Counted from the stretch's first letter, positions 6,350 through 15,640 are shown. The stretch is 31,462 bases of DNA from T3Sed10-213 sp012519365 (GCA_033809355.1 JAPXLV010000032.1:1-31462), one strand, 5' to 3'. The notes: a model not told the origin generated them from the sequence alone. A program made the numbers and translations.

Positions 6350-7480
6350 ATGAATTTAAGTGAAATCGTCTGTCAGGACAAGGCCATCGGGACGCTTCAG
6401 CGGGCGTATGCCGCCGGGCGTATGCCGCATGCCTATCTGTTCAGCGGCCAAGACGGTGTCGGCAAATTCACCACCGCCCGTGCCTGGGCCAAGATGCTGC
6501 TCTGTCAAAACCGTCTTCAGCGCCCTGGCCAGACGCCGTTTTTTGACAGCTGCGGCGCATGCGATTCCTGCCGATTGTTTGAAAGCGGCGGACACCCCGA
6601 TTTTCAGCCGATCTATAAGGAACTGATCACCTTTACCAAAGAAGGTAAAAACAAGACAACTCCGGTTAAAATGCCGGTCGATGTGATTCGCGAATTTCTG
6701 ATCGACAAAATCGCCACTCGCCCGCAAATGGGACAACACATCATTTATGTGATTCAGGAAGCCGAAAAGGTCAACGACTCCAGCCAGAACGCCATGCTCA
6801 AGATTCTCGAAGAGCCGCCGACGTTTTGCGTGATTATCCTGATTTGCAGCCGGCTGGAAACAATGCTGCCGACAACATTGTCCCGATGCCATATGGTGCG
6901 ATTCGGCCCGATTGACACGTCAACCATTATTCGAAAATTGGCCGAAATCGGCGTCCAAGAGCCGGAAAACGCCTATTGGGCCAACTTCAGCGAGGGCCGA
7001 CTTGGACTGGCCATCGAATGGGCCTCGCTGAAGGTCAAAGGCGACCGTCCGTATCAGATTAAATGCCAAATGCTGGAGCGGCTGGCCCGGGCCACCCTGC
7101 CCGACACCTTGGAATTGGCCGAGTGGATGTGCACTGCAGCCAAACAAATCGGCAAGGCCTGGTCGTCCACACGGGAAAACATCAGTACCACAGACATCAA
7201 CCGACGCGCCCAATCAGGATTGATTCAAATGGTCATCCTGGCACTGACCGACGCCCTAAAACTGCACGTCGGTGTACCCGAACCGCTGGTCAATGCCGAC
7301 CAACCGGCCGTCATTCGCCAATTCGCAGATCAATATGAACCTGAAATGCTGTCTTTGTTGATTTCCCGCATGGTGGATCTTTGCCGCTGGGTAGAGGACA
7401 GTGTCAACGAAAAACTGATTTTTGAGCAGGTCTTGTTAAATTTGACGCATTCGGATATAATAAGCCTTTCTATACGCTAA
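6350..7480 (+). CDS. holB: DNA polymerase III delta prime subunit
   Basis: The product is 376 residues, a clamp-loader AAA+ protein that helps place the beta clamp on DNA. Walker A is GQDGVGKFT (33-41). Four zinc-type cysteines are at 52, 68, 71 and 74 (SCGACDSC). The late part of the AAA+ module reads NDSSQNAMLKILEEPP (142-157), and the SRC sensor motif is at 178-180. Delta prime subunits often have degenerate ATP sites, but this P-loop looks intact, so a gamma/tau-like member cannot be excluded; length and the tmk-holB-ricT gene order favour HolB. There is no clear Shine-Dalgarno before the ATG, which sits one base after the tmk stop, so translation may depend on coupling. Confidence 0.92.
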   Translation: MNLSEIVCQDKAIGTLQRAYAAGRMPHAYLFSGQDGVGKFTTARAWAKMLLCQNRLQRPGQTPFFDSCGACDSCRLFESGGHPDFQPIYKELITFTKEGKNKTTPVKMPVDVIREFLIDKIATRPQMGQHIIYVIQEAEKVNDSSQNAMLKILEEPPTFCVIILICSRLETMLPTTLSRCHMVRFGPIDTSTIIRKLAEIGVQEPENAYWANFSEGRLGLAIEWASLKVKGDRPYQIKCQMLERLARATLPDTLELAEWMCTAAKQIGKAWSSTRENISTTDINRRAQSGLIQMVILALTDALKLHVGVPEPLVNADQPAVIRQFADQYEPEMLSLLISRMVDLCRWVEDSVNEKLIFEQVLLNLTHSDIISLSIR

Positions 7481-7527
7481 AGAAGGGTCGAACATCTTGC
7501 CCGGAATGAAACTTATATACAGCGGAG

Positions 7528-8868
7528 ATGTCCAGATCAATGTCGCAAGCTGAAACAACAAAGCCCAAGGGGGCTAAAAATACAAAATATATGTTGGTCC
7601 GTTACGGCCGTATGGGGCTGATGGGATGGTTTGAGCACAATGAAACCACTATCCCCAAGCTCAACACCAAAGTGATTATCAAGACCGAACGCGGCCTGGA
7701 ACTGGGCGAAGTGGTCGGCGTGCATAATTACCGCAACGGCCAGTTCCGCAGCACCCCCGAACAGGTCGAGCATTACTACGGCGAATTGGGCCTCAATTCC
7801 CCCATCGGCCCGGGAGGCACCTTTGTCCGCTTTGCCACCCATGAAGACCTTCGCGAACAGGAACATCTGGTGCAATCCGAACAGGAAGAGATCGCCTGCT
7901 GCGAAATGTATATCAAACAGCTGGGGCTGCCGATGCGGATTATCGATGCCGAACATCTGTTTGGCGGAGAACGCATCATTTATTACTTTACCAGCGAGGA
8001 ACGCGTGGATTTTCGCGAGTTGGTCAAGACCCTTGCCCGCGAATATCAGACGCGAATTGAACTGCGACAAATCGGAGCACGAGACGAGGCTAGACTCATC
8101 AGCGATTATGAAACCTGCGGCCAGCAATGCTGCTGTAGCCGGTTTCTGAGGATTCTTGAGCCGGTGAATATGCGGATGGCCAAACTGCAAAAAGCCACCC
8201 TGGATCCTTCCAAAATCAGCGGCCATTGCGGACGTCTGAAGTGCTGTCTGCGGTATGAAGACCTGACTTATACAGAACTTAAGGACAATCTGCCGACGCG
8301 TAATTCCATGGTGCGAACACCCAAGGGGGTTGGCCGGGTGATCGATGTGCAGATTTTGACGCAACTGGTTGTCGTGCAGGATGCCATGGGCGACCGACAA
8401 GCCTGGCCGGTCGAGGAGCTGCTTGCCTTGGATCAGACCGAGGAAAGCGAAACGCCGACTCCCTCCAAACGACGCGTCCATCCCCTTTACCAGGGCGACG
8501 ATGGCGTCAAGGAAGTCGAGGACGATGCCCAACAAGAGCAAGAGCAGCAAGAAGCGAGTACGCTGGTTGAAGATCTGTTTGCAGACGAGGTTCCAACCAG
8601 CGATACAGAACCCCAAAGCGATTCAGACGCCCAGCAGCCGGACACCTCAGAGCAGCGTCCCAAAAACCGCAACGCCCTAAAACGCGGCGGCAAAAAAGGC
8701 CGCAGTAAACGTCCTTCCAACGTTACCGGCGATTCCTCTGTCACCCAGCACCAACCCAATCGACGCAGCAAAAATCGCCCCAAAAAACGACGCGGCGGGA
8801 AAAGAACCGCTAAAAACAATCGTCCCGATACGAGCGACAACACCAACGCCCAACAGCCCGGAGAATAA
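7528..8868 (+). CDS. ricT: PSP1-domain protein RicT/YaaT family with basic C-terminal tail
   Basis: The product is 446 residues. Residues about 20-300 form the PSP1/RicT core (YMLVRYGRMGLMGWF, then GLELGEVVG). Conserved cysteines cluster at 197, 201-203, 234 and 239-240 (CGQQCCCSRF and SGHCGRLKCCLRYED); in Bacillus RicT, cysteines of this kind take part in iron-sulfur binding by the RicAFT complex, which affects RNA maturation with RNase Y. Residues 305-446 are low complexity, first acidic and Gln-rich, then strongly basic (RRSKNRPKKRRGGKR), an extension absent from the Bacillus protein and suggestive of nucleic-acid contact. GGAG directly abuts the first ATG (7528), so the ATG at 7540, 12 bases away, may be the true start. 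The position after holB is conserved across phyla. Confidence 0.88.
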   Translation: MSRSMSQAETTKPKGAKNTKYMLVRYGRMGLMGWFEHNETTIPKLNTKVIIKTERGLELGEVVGVHNYRNGQFRSTPEQVEHYYGELGLNSPIGPGGTFVRFATHEDLREQEHLVQSEQEEIACCEMYIKQLGLPMRIIDAEHLFGGERIIYYFTSEERVDFRELVKTLAREYQTRIELRQIGARDEARLISDYETCGQQCCCSRFLRILEPVNMRMAKLQKATLDPSKISGHCGRLKCCLRYEDLTYTELKDNLPTRNSMVRTPKGVGRVIDVQILTQLVVVQDAMGDRQAWPVEELLALDQTEESETPTPSKRRVHPLYQGDDGVKEVEDDAQQEQEQQEASTLVEDLFADEVPTSDTEPQSDSDAQQPDTSEQRPKNRNALKRGGKKGRSKRPSNVTGDSSVTQHQPNRRSKNRPKKRRGGKRTAKNNRPDTSDNTNAQQPGE

Positions 8869-8874
8869 ACGCCT

Positions 8875-10896
8875 ATGTCACGTAAAATGCTTGTAACCTC
8901 CGCCCTGCCCTACGCCAATGGCCCTATCCATATCGGCCATCTGGTCGAATATCTCCAAACGGACATCTGGGTGCGATTCCAAAAGGCCTGTGGAAACACC
9001 TGTTACTATTTCTGTGCCGATGATACCCACGGCACGCCGGTCATGATTCGGGCCAAAAACGAGGGCACCATGCCGGAAGAATTAATCGCACGGGTGCATC
9101 GTGAACATGTACAGGATTTCAGCGATTTTCAAATCGCCTTTGACAATTACTACACCACCCACTCGGAGGAAAACCGTCAACTTAGCGAACGCATATATAC
9201 TGGTGCCCTGAAGGCCGGTTCGATTGTTAAAAAAACCATCCAGCAGGCCTACGATGAACAGGAGCAGATGTGGCTGCCGGATCGCTATATCAAAGGCACC
9301 TGTCCCCGCTGCAGGGCCGAAAATCAGTACGGCGACTCGTGCGATGTGTGCGGGGCGCATTACCAGGCCACGGAACTGATCAATCCGGTCAGTGCCGTCA
9401 GCGGAAAACCTCCGATACTGAAGGAAAGCACGCACTACTTCTTTAAGCTCAGCGATTATGCCGATGCGCTGAAAAAACTGTTCGAGGCCGGCTATGTGCA
9501 GGAATCGGTCAAAAACAAACTGGACGAATGGTTTGCCACAGGCTTGAAGGACTGGGATATTTCGCGCGACGGACCCTATTTTGGATTTAAAATTCCCGGC
9601 GAAGAAAATAAGTATTTTTACGTCTGGCTCGATGCCCCGATCGGGTATATGGCCTCGTGCAAAAACTACTGCGACCGGCATGGCCTGGATTTTGAGCAGG
9701 TCTGGAACAGCGGTGAATACGAAATCTATCATTTTATCGGCAAGGACATTATGTATTTTCACGCGCTGTTTTGGCCGGCACTTCTCATGGCTGCCAAAAT
9801 GCGTTGTCCCGATAAACTGTTTGTTCACGGCTTTCTGACTGTCAACGGCCAGAAGATGAGCAAGAGCAAAGGCACATTTATCACGGCTCGGACCTATTTA
9901 AACCATCTCGACCCGCAGTATCTGCGTTATTATTACGCAACCAAACTCAGCGGCGATGTGGGCGACATCGATTTGAACGTGAATGATTTCGTCAATCGGG
10001 TCAATGCCGATCTGGTGGGCAAACTGGCGAATCTGCCCAGCCGTTCCGGGCCGATGCTGACCAAACATCTCGACGGCAAACTCGGTCGCCCTGATGACTC
10101 CGCTGCGGATTTGCTTGAGGAACTGCGACACGCCAAACAGGCCATTGTCGAAAACTATGAAACCCTCAATTACGCCGCAGCACTTCGCCTGATTTGCACC
10201 TTGGCCGACAAGTGCAATAAATATGTCGAGGACCATCAGCCCTGGGCACTGATCAAAACCGATCCGGAAAAAACGCGAGCGGTGTTGACAGCGGTGCTGA
10301 ATGCCGCCCGGCTGCTGACAATTTATCTTAAACCGGTGCTGCCGGCGTTTGCCGAAAAGATGGAGCGGTTTTTGAATATCCCGCCGCTGACCTTTGCGGA
10401 CACTGAGACAACCCTCGAAAACCACGTGATCAACAACTTTGAACGCTTGATTGAACGAATGGACCAGAAAAAGGTAGATGCCATGATTGAAGACAGCAAA
10501 CAGAACACACCCCCTGAGACGACAGACACCTCGGCCCCCTCGGAAGCAACGCTCGAAGAACCGCTGGCCGCGGAATGTACCATAGACGATTTTATGAAAG
10601 TGGATTTGCGTATCGCCAAGGTCGTCAAGGCCTCAGCAGTCGAGGGGGCCGACAAACTGCTCAGCCTCGAGCTGGATCTGGGCGGCCTAAAACGCCATGT
10701 GTTCGCAGGAATTTCTAAAGCCTATAAGCCTGAAGACCTCATCGGACGGCTGGTAGTGTGCGTGGCCAATCTCAAGCCGCGAAAGATGAAATTCGGGCTG
10801 TCCGAAGGCATGGTCTGTGCCGCAGGGGCTGGCGGAAGCGAGGTCTTTTTGATCAGTCCCGACCCGGGCGCCAAACCCGGCCAACGTGTCCATTAA
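8875..10896 (+). CDS. metG: Methionyl-tRNA synthetase with C-terminal tRNA-binding domain
   Basis: The product is 673 residues, the expected length of the long bacterial form. It charges tRNA-Met with methionine. HIGH is at 19-22, the four-cysteine zinc knuckle is CPRC (143, 146) with CDVC (156, 159), and KMSKS is at 327-331. The anticodon-binding helical domain follows. A variable linker rich in Thr and Pro (about 540-565) leads into an OB-fold EMAP/Trbp111-like domain at about 569-673 (DFMKVDLRIAKVV, LKPRKMKFGLSEGM). The ATG lies 6 bases after the ricT stop, with AACGCC between, so it probably relies on readthrough from ricT, whose tail carries CCCGGAG just ahead. Confidence 0.97.
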   Translation: MSRKMLVTSALPYANGPIHIGHLVEYLQTDIWVRFQKACGNTCYYFCADDTHGTPVMIRAKNEGTMPEELIARVHREHVQDFSDFQIAFDNYYTTHSEENRQLSERIYTGALKAGSIVKKTIQQAYDEQEQMWLPDRYIKGTCPRCRAENQYGDSCDVCGAHYQATELINPVSAVSGKPPILKESTHYFFKLSDYADALKKLFEAGYVQESVKNKLDEWFATGLKDWDISRDGPYFGFKIPGEENKYFYVWLDAPIGYMASCKNYCDRHGLDFEQVWNSGEYEIYHFIGKDIMYFHALFWPALLMAAKMRCPDKLFVHGFLTVNGQKMSKSKGTFITARTYLNHLDPQYLRYYYATKLSGDVGDIDLNVNDFVNRVNADLVGKLANLPSRSGPMLTKHLDGKLGRPDDSAADLLEELRHAKQAIVENYETLNYAAALRLICTLADKCNKYVEDHQPWALIKTDPEKTRAVLTAVLNAARLLTIYLKPVLPAFAEKMERFLNIPPLTFADTETTLENHVINNFERLIERMDQKKVDAMIEDSKQNTPPETTDTSAPSEATLEEPLAAECTIDDFMKVDLRIAKVVKASAVEGADKLLSLELDLGGLKRHVFAGISKAYKPEDLIGRLVVCVANLKPRKMKFGLSEGMVCAAGAGGSEVFLISPDPGAKPGQRVH

Positions 10897-10920
10897 TCGG
10901 AGTTTCGACGGTAGAGCAGG

Positions 10921-11307
10921 ATGCGTGCGATGAAACAGACCCTTGAAGAGATTGCGTATTCGGACGGTCGATACGATCCACGGGCGTTGAAGTTTGTGTT
11001 TGACGGGCTGGCCGCAACGATTGAAAAACTGCGGCAAACAGAAGGCGTCGAGCAACCCCGACATATTACCGGACAGGAACTGTCCTGGGGACTGGCGGAC
11101 CTGGCGATGCAGCGATGGGGGCGCCTGGCGGCAATGGTGTTGGCTCAATGGGGCATACACGCCACGCGGGACTTCGGCGAGATTGTGTATCTGATGATTT
11201 CACAAGGCTGGATGACCTCGCAGGAGACCGACACCATCGACGACTTTAATCACGTCTTCGATTTCGATACAGTCTTTGAACAGGATTATCACATCGACAT
11301 CCGCTAA
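10921..11307 (+). CDS. Minf_1886 family conserved hypothetical protein
   Basis: The product is 128 residues and small, soluble and acidic, with no signal or membrane segment. Segments such as ALKFVFDGLAATIEKL, HITGQELSWGLADLAMQRWG, TRDFGEIVYLMISQGWM and DFDTVFEQDYHI match what I recall of the Minf_1886 family, a Planctomycetes/Verrucomicrobia-restricted family without known function. It starts 24 bases after metG and appears to be the last gene of the tmk operon. Two in-frame ATGs (10921, 10930) are possible; AGCAGG lies just before the first and the second is 9 bases further. Its use here is mainly as a lineage marker. Confidence 0.85.
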   Translation: MRAMKQTLEEIAYSDGRYDPRALKFVFDGLAATIEKLRQTEGVEQPRHITGQELSWGLADLAMQRWGRLAAMVLAQWGIHATRDFGEIVYLMISQGWMTSQETDTIDDFNHVFDFDTVFEQDYHIDIR

Positions 11308-11365
11308 GATCGTTGCAGGCAGGCCCAGCGAACCCCCCTGCATCCCGTTGTCAGATCTTTGAACA

Positions 11366-11398
11366 TCAAAAAAGCCTCGGCGTAGTCAGGCCGAGGCT
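11366..11398 (-). terminator. Intrinsic terminator of the etfB-etfA-acyl-CoA dehydrogenase operon
   Basis: A perfect 9-base stem, AGCCTCGGC (11373-11381) with GCCGAGGCT (11390-11398), has an 8-base loop. On the minus strand it is followed by six T (plus-strand A run 11368-11373). It lies 42 bases after the dehydrogenase stop. On the plus strand there is no T-run, so it would be a weak terminator for the convergent metG operon. Confidence 0.9.
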
Positions 11399-11440
11399 CA
11401 CTATTTATACCCCATTTCTTGAAAAAATGGCAAGGGCTCC

Positions 11441-13246
11441 TTATCCGAGTTCAGGCACCGCCCCGGCCAGCACCTCATACTCACGGAAGGTGCTCTTGTC
11501 GCCGCTTTTAATAAGGTCGGCCAGACCCCTGATCTGGGCGGCGTTACGAATAATATACCGACGCGCCATCATCAGTTTACGTTGTGCCATGGGCACTTTT
11601 TTCGGCGTTGCCGCATCGCCGCTCTCAGCCGTGGCAGTCTCAAACGCCACCTTGCTGGAGGCTTGATCGCAGAACAAATAACCGTTAATCAAGGCAATGG
11701 CTATATCCACCAGCGGACGCCCGACCAAATCCATATAATCGACTCCCTGCTCTTTGACAAAGGCGATGCACTCTTTGAGCGTCTGGGTCCCTTCGGCCAG
11801 TATCGCCAGCAAATCCTTGACGCTCTCGGCGTACTCATGAGCGGCCAGCTCTTCCAGATATTTCTCGACCGTCCCGCCGCACACACCGCGAACTGCTGCA
11901 ACAATCTGAAGTTGCGTGGTGCCTTCATAAATGGTCGTAATACGGGCATCGCGGGCCAGCCGTTCACTGGCGTAGTCGCGCATATAGCCGCTACCGCCTA
12001 GCACCTGAATTGCGTCATAGGTAACGGTATTGCACATTTCCGAGCAATAGTATTTGCTCATCGGCGTCAGCATCGCCGCAAGACGTTTAATTTTTCGAAG
12101 CGACTGCTTAGCCTCCTTAGCCACCGCCGGGTCGCTATCGGGATTTTCGGCAATTTTGTTGAGTCCCACCTCAAAATCCACCACCCGGCTGGTTTCATAA
12201 AGCAGCGCACGGCCGGCCTCAATCCGCATTTTCATATCAATAACCATATCGCGCACGGCCGGCAGTTTTTCAATGGGGCCGCCGAACTGCTCACGGCTGG
12301 CCGCATAATCACGAGCAATCCGCCAGGCCGCCTCGGCAATGCCCATCGACTGAGCGGCAATTCCAATACGGGCACCGTTCATCAGGCTCATCACATAGGT
12401 CACCAGGCCGCGCTGCCGTTCCCCGATCAACCGGCACGGCGTATTGTCAAAATACAGCTCACACGTCGGCGAGCCGTGGATGCCCAACTTGTCTTCCAAA
12501 CGCCGCACCTTAACGGTCGGCCCGCGGTCACAAACAAACAGACTCAGCCCAAGCCCGCCGCTGCGATCCGGTTCCGAACGCGCCAGCACCAGCAGAACTT
12601 CACCGCAGCCGTTGGTGATAAACCGTTTGACACCATGCAAATACCAATTGCCGTCATCATCTTGAAATGCTCGCAGTTTAACCGCCTGCAAGTCCGAACC
12701 GGCGTCCGGCTCGGTCAGCACCATCGCTCCGGTGACCTTGCCGGAAGCAAAACTCGGCAGATATTGCTGTTTAATGTCCTCATCGGCAAAAAAATTGATC
12801 GTGTCGGCGATGCCCTGGAGTCCGAAGATGTTCATCAATGAGGCGTCAGCGCGCGAGACGATCTCAATGGCGATAGAGTAAATCAGATTCGGAAAGTTCA
12901 GCCCCCCGAATCGATGCGGCAGCGTAAAGCCCATCACATCGGCCTTGGCCAACGCGTTGAGCGACTCGGCAATCCCTTTGGGATAACTGACCGTGCCGTC
13001 GGGATTCAGGGTACAGCCCTCGCGATCAATGCTCTCGCTCCGCGGTGCGATAAAATCAGCACTGAGCTGCCCCAGCGCATCGAGTACCATATCGTAGTTG
13101 GTAATCGCTTCCTGTGCATCTTTGGGAGCGGTATCAAACCGACCGGCGTACTTAAATCCCTCTTCAGCATAGGCGGCAATGGGGGCCAAATCCAGATGCC
13201 TGAACAAAAACTGAATATCGTCGTTATCTCGATAAAAATTTCCCAT
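11441..13246 (-). CDS. Acyl-CoA dehydrogenase, large form with C-terminal extension
   Basis: The product is 601 residues, longer than the roughly 380 of classical acyl-CoA dehydrogenases. It oxidises acyl-CoA to enoyl-CoA with FAD. The core signature GAMVLTEPDAGSD is at 173-185, and QVLGGSGYMRDYASERLARDAR leads to IYEGT, whose Glu441 is in the catalytic-base position of medium-chain enzymes. Residues about 455-601 form an additional helical region, as in the large ACAD subgroup. An insertion at about 360-385 (GLNKIAENPDSDPAVAKEA) is also seen. It is the last gene of the etfB-etfA operon, so it most likely passes electrons to this ETF. Chain length and substrate cannot be set from sequence. 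The gap to etfA is 68 bases. Confidence 0.93.
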   Translation of the reverse strand: MGNFYRDNDDIQFLFRHLDLAPIAAYAEEGFKYAGRFDTAPKDAQEAITNYDMVLDALGQLSADFIAPRSESIDREGCTLNPDGTVSYPKGIAESLNALAKADVMGFTLPHRFGGLNFPNLIYSIAIEIVSRADASLMNIFGLQGIADTINFFADEDIKQQYLPSFASGKVTGAMVLTEPDAGSDLQAVKLRAFQDDDGNWYLHGVKRFITNGCGEVLLVLARSEPDRSGGLGLSLFVCDRGPTVKVRRLEDKLGIHGSPTCELYFDNTPCRLIGERQRGLVTYVMSLMNGARIGIAAQSMGIAEAAWRIARDYAASREQFGGPIEKLPAVRDMVIDMKMRIEAGRALLYETSRVVDFEVGLNKIAENPDSDPAVAKEAKQSLRKIKRLAAMLTPMSKYYCSEMCNTVTYDAIQVLGGSGYMRDYASERLARDARITTIYEGTTQLQIVAAVRGVCGGTVEKYLEELAAHEYAESVKDLLAILAEGTQTLKECIAFVKEQGVDYMDLVGRPLVDIAIALINGYLFCDQASSKVAFETATAESGDAATPKKVPMAQRKLMMARRYIIRNAAQIRGLADLIKSGDKSTFREYEVLAGAVPELG

Positions 13247-13314
13247 AGTTCATTCCATTCTTCAAAAGTCCCTTTGCAGCACGTTTCGCCGAAGGCAAAC
13301 GCCGCGCCGCGGTT

Positions 13315-14343
13315 TTATACTTTCTCCTTGATGGCCTTAATCATCATCGGAATGACCTGTGTCAGATCGCCGACGATTTTATAGTGCGCTATATTAAAGA
13401 TCGGCGCATCGGGATCATTATTGATGGCAATAATCTTCTGGCTTTCGCTCATCCCGGCCTGATGCTGAATAGCCCCGCTGATACCGGCGGCAATATAAAG
13501 GATAGGCCGGACGGTTGTGCCGGTCTGACCGATTTGATGATCGCGATCAATAAAGCCCAAATCGACCGCCGCACGGGTCGCGCCCGGCGCCGCACCCAAA
13601 CAATGCGCCAAATCCCAGATCAGTTTGAAATTTTCCTTGCTGCCGACACCCGCTCCACCGGCAACAATCACACGCGAGGCCTTCAGATTGACCTTGCGCT
13701 GCTGACGATGTTCGGCCAATATTTCAATAGCCAAATCCTCCAGCGAAAGATGGGCCGGTTCCTGAATCAGTTGGGCCTTTTTGTTGACATTCGGCGTCGG
13801 CATCGGCATAACGCCCTCACGGACGGTCGCCATCTGAGGCCAACGATCATAGTTAATAATGGTCGCGATAATATTGCCGCCGAAGGCCGGGCGAATCTGA
13901 AGCAGAAGATTCTCGAACACCTGGCCGGTTTTTTTAATTTCGTGATTGCCGATTTGCAAATCCGTACAGTCGGCGGTCAAGCCGGCCTTCATCGCACTGG
14001 CCACCCGCGGCGCCAGGTCCCGCCCGCACGGCGACGCGCCATACAGGACAATCTGGGGCTTGTGTTTTTCAATCAGCTCACAGATTATTTTGGCATAGGT
14101 ATTGGTCTGATAATGCTCCAGCAGCGGATGTTCAACCAGATAGACCTTGTCGGCACCAAAATGCCCGAGCCGCTCGCTCTCACCGCCCACTTGACTGCCC
14201 AGCAAAACCGCCGCCAACGACACCTTGAGCGTGTCGGCCAATTCCCGCCCCTTGCTCAACAGTTCAAGAGAAACCTCTTCGAGGGTGCCGTTGTGCTGCT
14301 CGGCGAAGATCCAAACCTCTCCTTGTTTATTGACTTCTATCAT
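13315..14343 (-). CDS. etfA: Electron transfer flavoprotein alpha subunit
   Basis: From the ATG at 14343 the product is 342 residues. The N-terminal half is the ETF Rossmann-like domain (WIFAEQHNGTLEEVSLELL; VLYGASPCGRDLAPRVASAM). The C-terminal FAD domain carries VIVAGGAGVGS, then GQTGTTVRPILYIAAGISGA and AINNDPDAPIFNIA, the classic FAD-binding signature of EtfA. The ORF extends upstream to a GTG at 14379, but the ATG has AAGGA 7 bases before it and gives the normal length. It lies between etfB and the dehydrogenase, the expected order for a dedicated electron acceptor. A dense C-rich antisense ORF covers it but is not coding. Confidence 0.95.
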   Translation of the reverse strand: MIEVNKQGEVWIFAEQHNGTLEEVSLELLSKGRELADTLKVSLAAVLLGSQVGGESERLGHFGADKVYLVEHPLLEHYQTNTYAKIICELIEKHKPQIVLYGASPCGRDLAPRVASAMKAGLTADCTDLQIGNHEIKKTGQVFENLLLQIRPAFGGNIIATIINYDRWPQMATVREGVMPMPTPNVNKKAQLIQEPAHLSLEDLAIEILAEHRQQRKVNLKASRVIVAGGAGVGSKENFKLIWDLAHCLGAAPGATRAAVDLGFIDRDHQIGQTGTTVRPILYIAAGISGAIQHQAGMSESQKIIAINNDPDAPIFNIAHYKIVGDLTQVIPMMIKAIKEKV

Positions 14344-14405
14344 CTTAATATCCTTGTCGTTTTGCCGTCTGTCTTTCACTCAAAACTCAAACTCAGGACC
14401 ATCCC

Positions 14406-15293
14406 CTATCCAATGGTATGATCCTCAATTAATTCGTGAACCATCGCCTCAATTCCCTGTTGGGTCGGCTCGACCGCCTTGGACTCCTTGGCAGTCAGCA
14501 CAACGCTCTGGATACGATGAACCTTGGTCGGAGAACCATCGCGTCCGCACCACCGCAAATCGGCCTCCAGATAATCCAAATCCCACTGATGAATCAGCAG
14601 CCCCTTGCTCTCCAGCGCGGCATAGACCGCCTCAACATCTATGGAAGGGGCATCCTTGGCCATCGCTTCGATTTCGATACGGCATTTGGCAGATTTGTAT
14701 TTCATCAGCCGCAACGCCCGCGGCACACGCGGTTCGTTGGCGCTGTCCACCACGGTCAACAACGCAGGCAATGTTGTTTTCACTTCCTGCCAGCCATTGC
14801 CGAGGTTGCGACGAGCCACAAGCGTCTGACCATCCAGCTTCTGGATTTGTTCAACGTAAGTCAGCTGCGGCAAACCAAGTTTTTCAGCGGTTTGGGGGCC
14901 GACTTGGGCCGTATCACCGTCGATAGCCTGTCGGCCGCACAGGACAATGTCCGGCTCAAGCCTGCGTACCGCACAGCTTAGGATGTAGCTGGTCGCCAAT
15001 GTGTCGCTGGCCGCACACCGTCGGTCGGTAATCAGCACCGCCCTGTCCGCTCCGCGATACAGCGCATCGCGCAAAATATCTGCCGCTGCGGGCAGCCCCA
15101 TCGAAACCACGGTTACCGAGCCGCCGTGAGTATCCTTAATATCCAGCGCCATTTCCAGCGCATTGAGGTCCTCTGGGTTGAAAATCGCCGGCAAAGCCGC
15201 CCGATTGACCGTCCCGTCTTCATTCATTGCCTGGCCGGTAATCCGTTTGGTATCCGGCACCTGCTTGACCAATACGACACAATGATATCCCAC
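14406..15293 (-). CDS. etfB: Electron transfer flavoprotein beta subunit, bifurcating-type motif
   Basis: The product is 295 residues, slightly longer than the usual 250-265. VLVKQVPDTKRI opens the protein as in other EtfB. Residues 119-133 read CGRQAIDGDTAQVGP: the DGDTAQVGP form is typical of ETFs that bind a second FAD in place of AMP and can bifurcate electrons (Clostridium-type and FixA-like), while AMP-type ETFs have a different sequence here. Whether this pair bifurcates is inference. The start is GTG at 15293 with GGAGG about 8 bases upstream. It is the first gene of the operon and a candidate promoter lies at 15347-15374. Confidence 0.95.
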   Translation of the reverse strand: MGYHCVVLVKQVPDTKRITGQAMNEDGTVNRAALPAIFNPEDLNALEMALDIKDTHGGSVTVVSMGLPAAADILRDALYRGADRAVLITDRRCAASDTLATSYILSCAVRRLEPDIVLCGRQAIDGDTAQVGPQTAEKLGLPQLTYVEQIQKLDGQTLVARRNLGNGWQEVKTTLPALLTVVDSANEPRVPRALRLMKYKSAKCRIEIEAMAKDAPSIDVEAVYAALESKGLLIHQWDLDYLEADLRWCGRDGSPTKVHRIQSVVLTAKESKAVEPTQQGIEAMVHELIEDHTIG

Positions 15294-15346
15294 GTAAAAG
15301 CCTCCATGTAGAGAATTTGAATCAATTCGCTCTGATAAAGCCCCGT

Positions 15347-15374
15347 AGTTTAGCCGGATTTACGGTCAAGTCAA
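15347..15374 (-). promoter_or_regulatory. Candidate sigma-70 promoter for etfB operon
   Basis: On the minus strand TTGACT (15374-15369) and TAAACT (15352-15347) are separated by 16 bases. A start near 15340 would give a leader of about 47 bases ending in the strong GGAGG ribosome site of etfB. Confidence 0.5.
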
Positions 15375-15640
15375 ACAAAAAAGACCGTGGGGATGCTCAC
15401 AAAAATCTGCCTCCATCATACATTGTAGATATTTTAACCCCAGATACATGCGTATCGTTTCTTGTTTTAATCTGTCATAATGGCATAATGGGGAATTGAT
15501 GTTTTTTTATTTAAGTGCTTTTTTCAAAAATGGTTATGGTTGCACCAAAAACGGCACGGGTTTTGCACACACCCTAAAAGACATTCATTTTGGGAAGAAA
15601 ACTGTTAACGCAATTAAATAAATGATGGAAAGGATATAAA
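15375..15640. other. Intergenic region between divergent etfB and clpB
   Basis: The 347-base gap between etfB and clpB holds no convincing gene. Besides the etfB promoter I see a weak plus-strand candidate, TTGTTT (15462-15467) with CATAAT (15484-15489) at 16 bases, and an excellent clpB ribosome site (GGAAAGGA, 7 bases before the ATG). A CIRCE element (TTAGCACTC-N9-GAGTGCTAA) and a sigma-32 type promoter were looked for and not found. Confidence 0.5.

Noticed and set aside
7537..8616. 359-residue minus-strand ORF opposite ricT
   Set aside because: The opposite strand has a well-supported RicT with conserved cysteines. The antisense protein has no domain.
13384..14421. 345-residue plus-strand ORF opposite etfA
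   Set aside because: It is an antisense shadow of a clear EtfA gene. Its translation is rich in Arg, Gln and Gly without recognisable domains, as expected from reverse reading of biased codons.
15294..15640. CIRCE or sigma-32 control of clpB
   Set aside because: Neither TTAGCACTC-N9-GAGTGCTAA nor a CTTGAA/CCCCAT pair is present.
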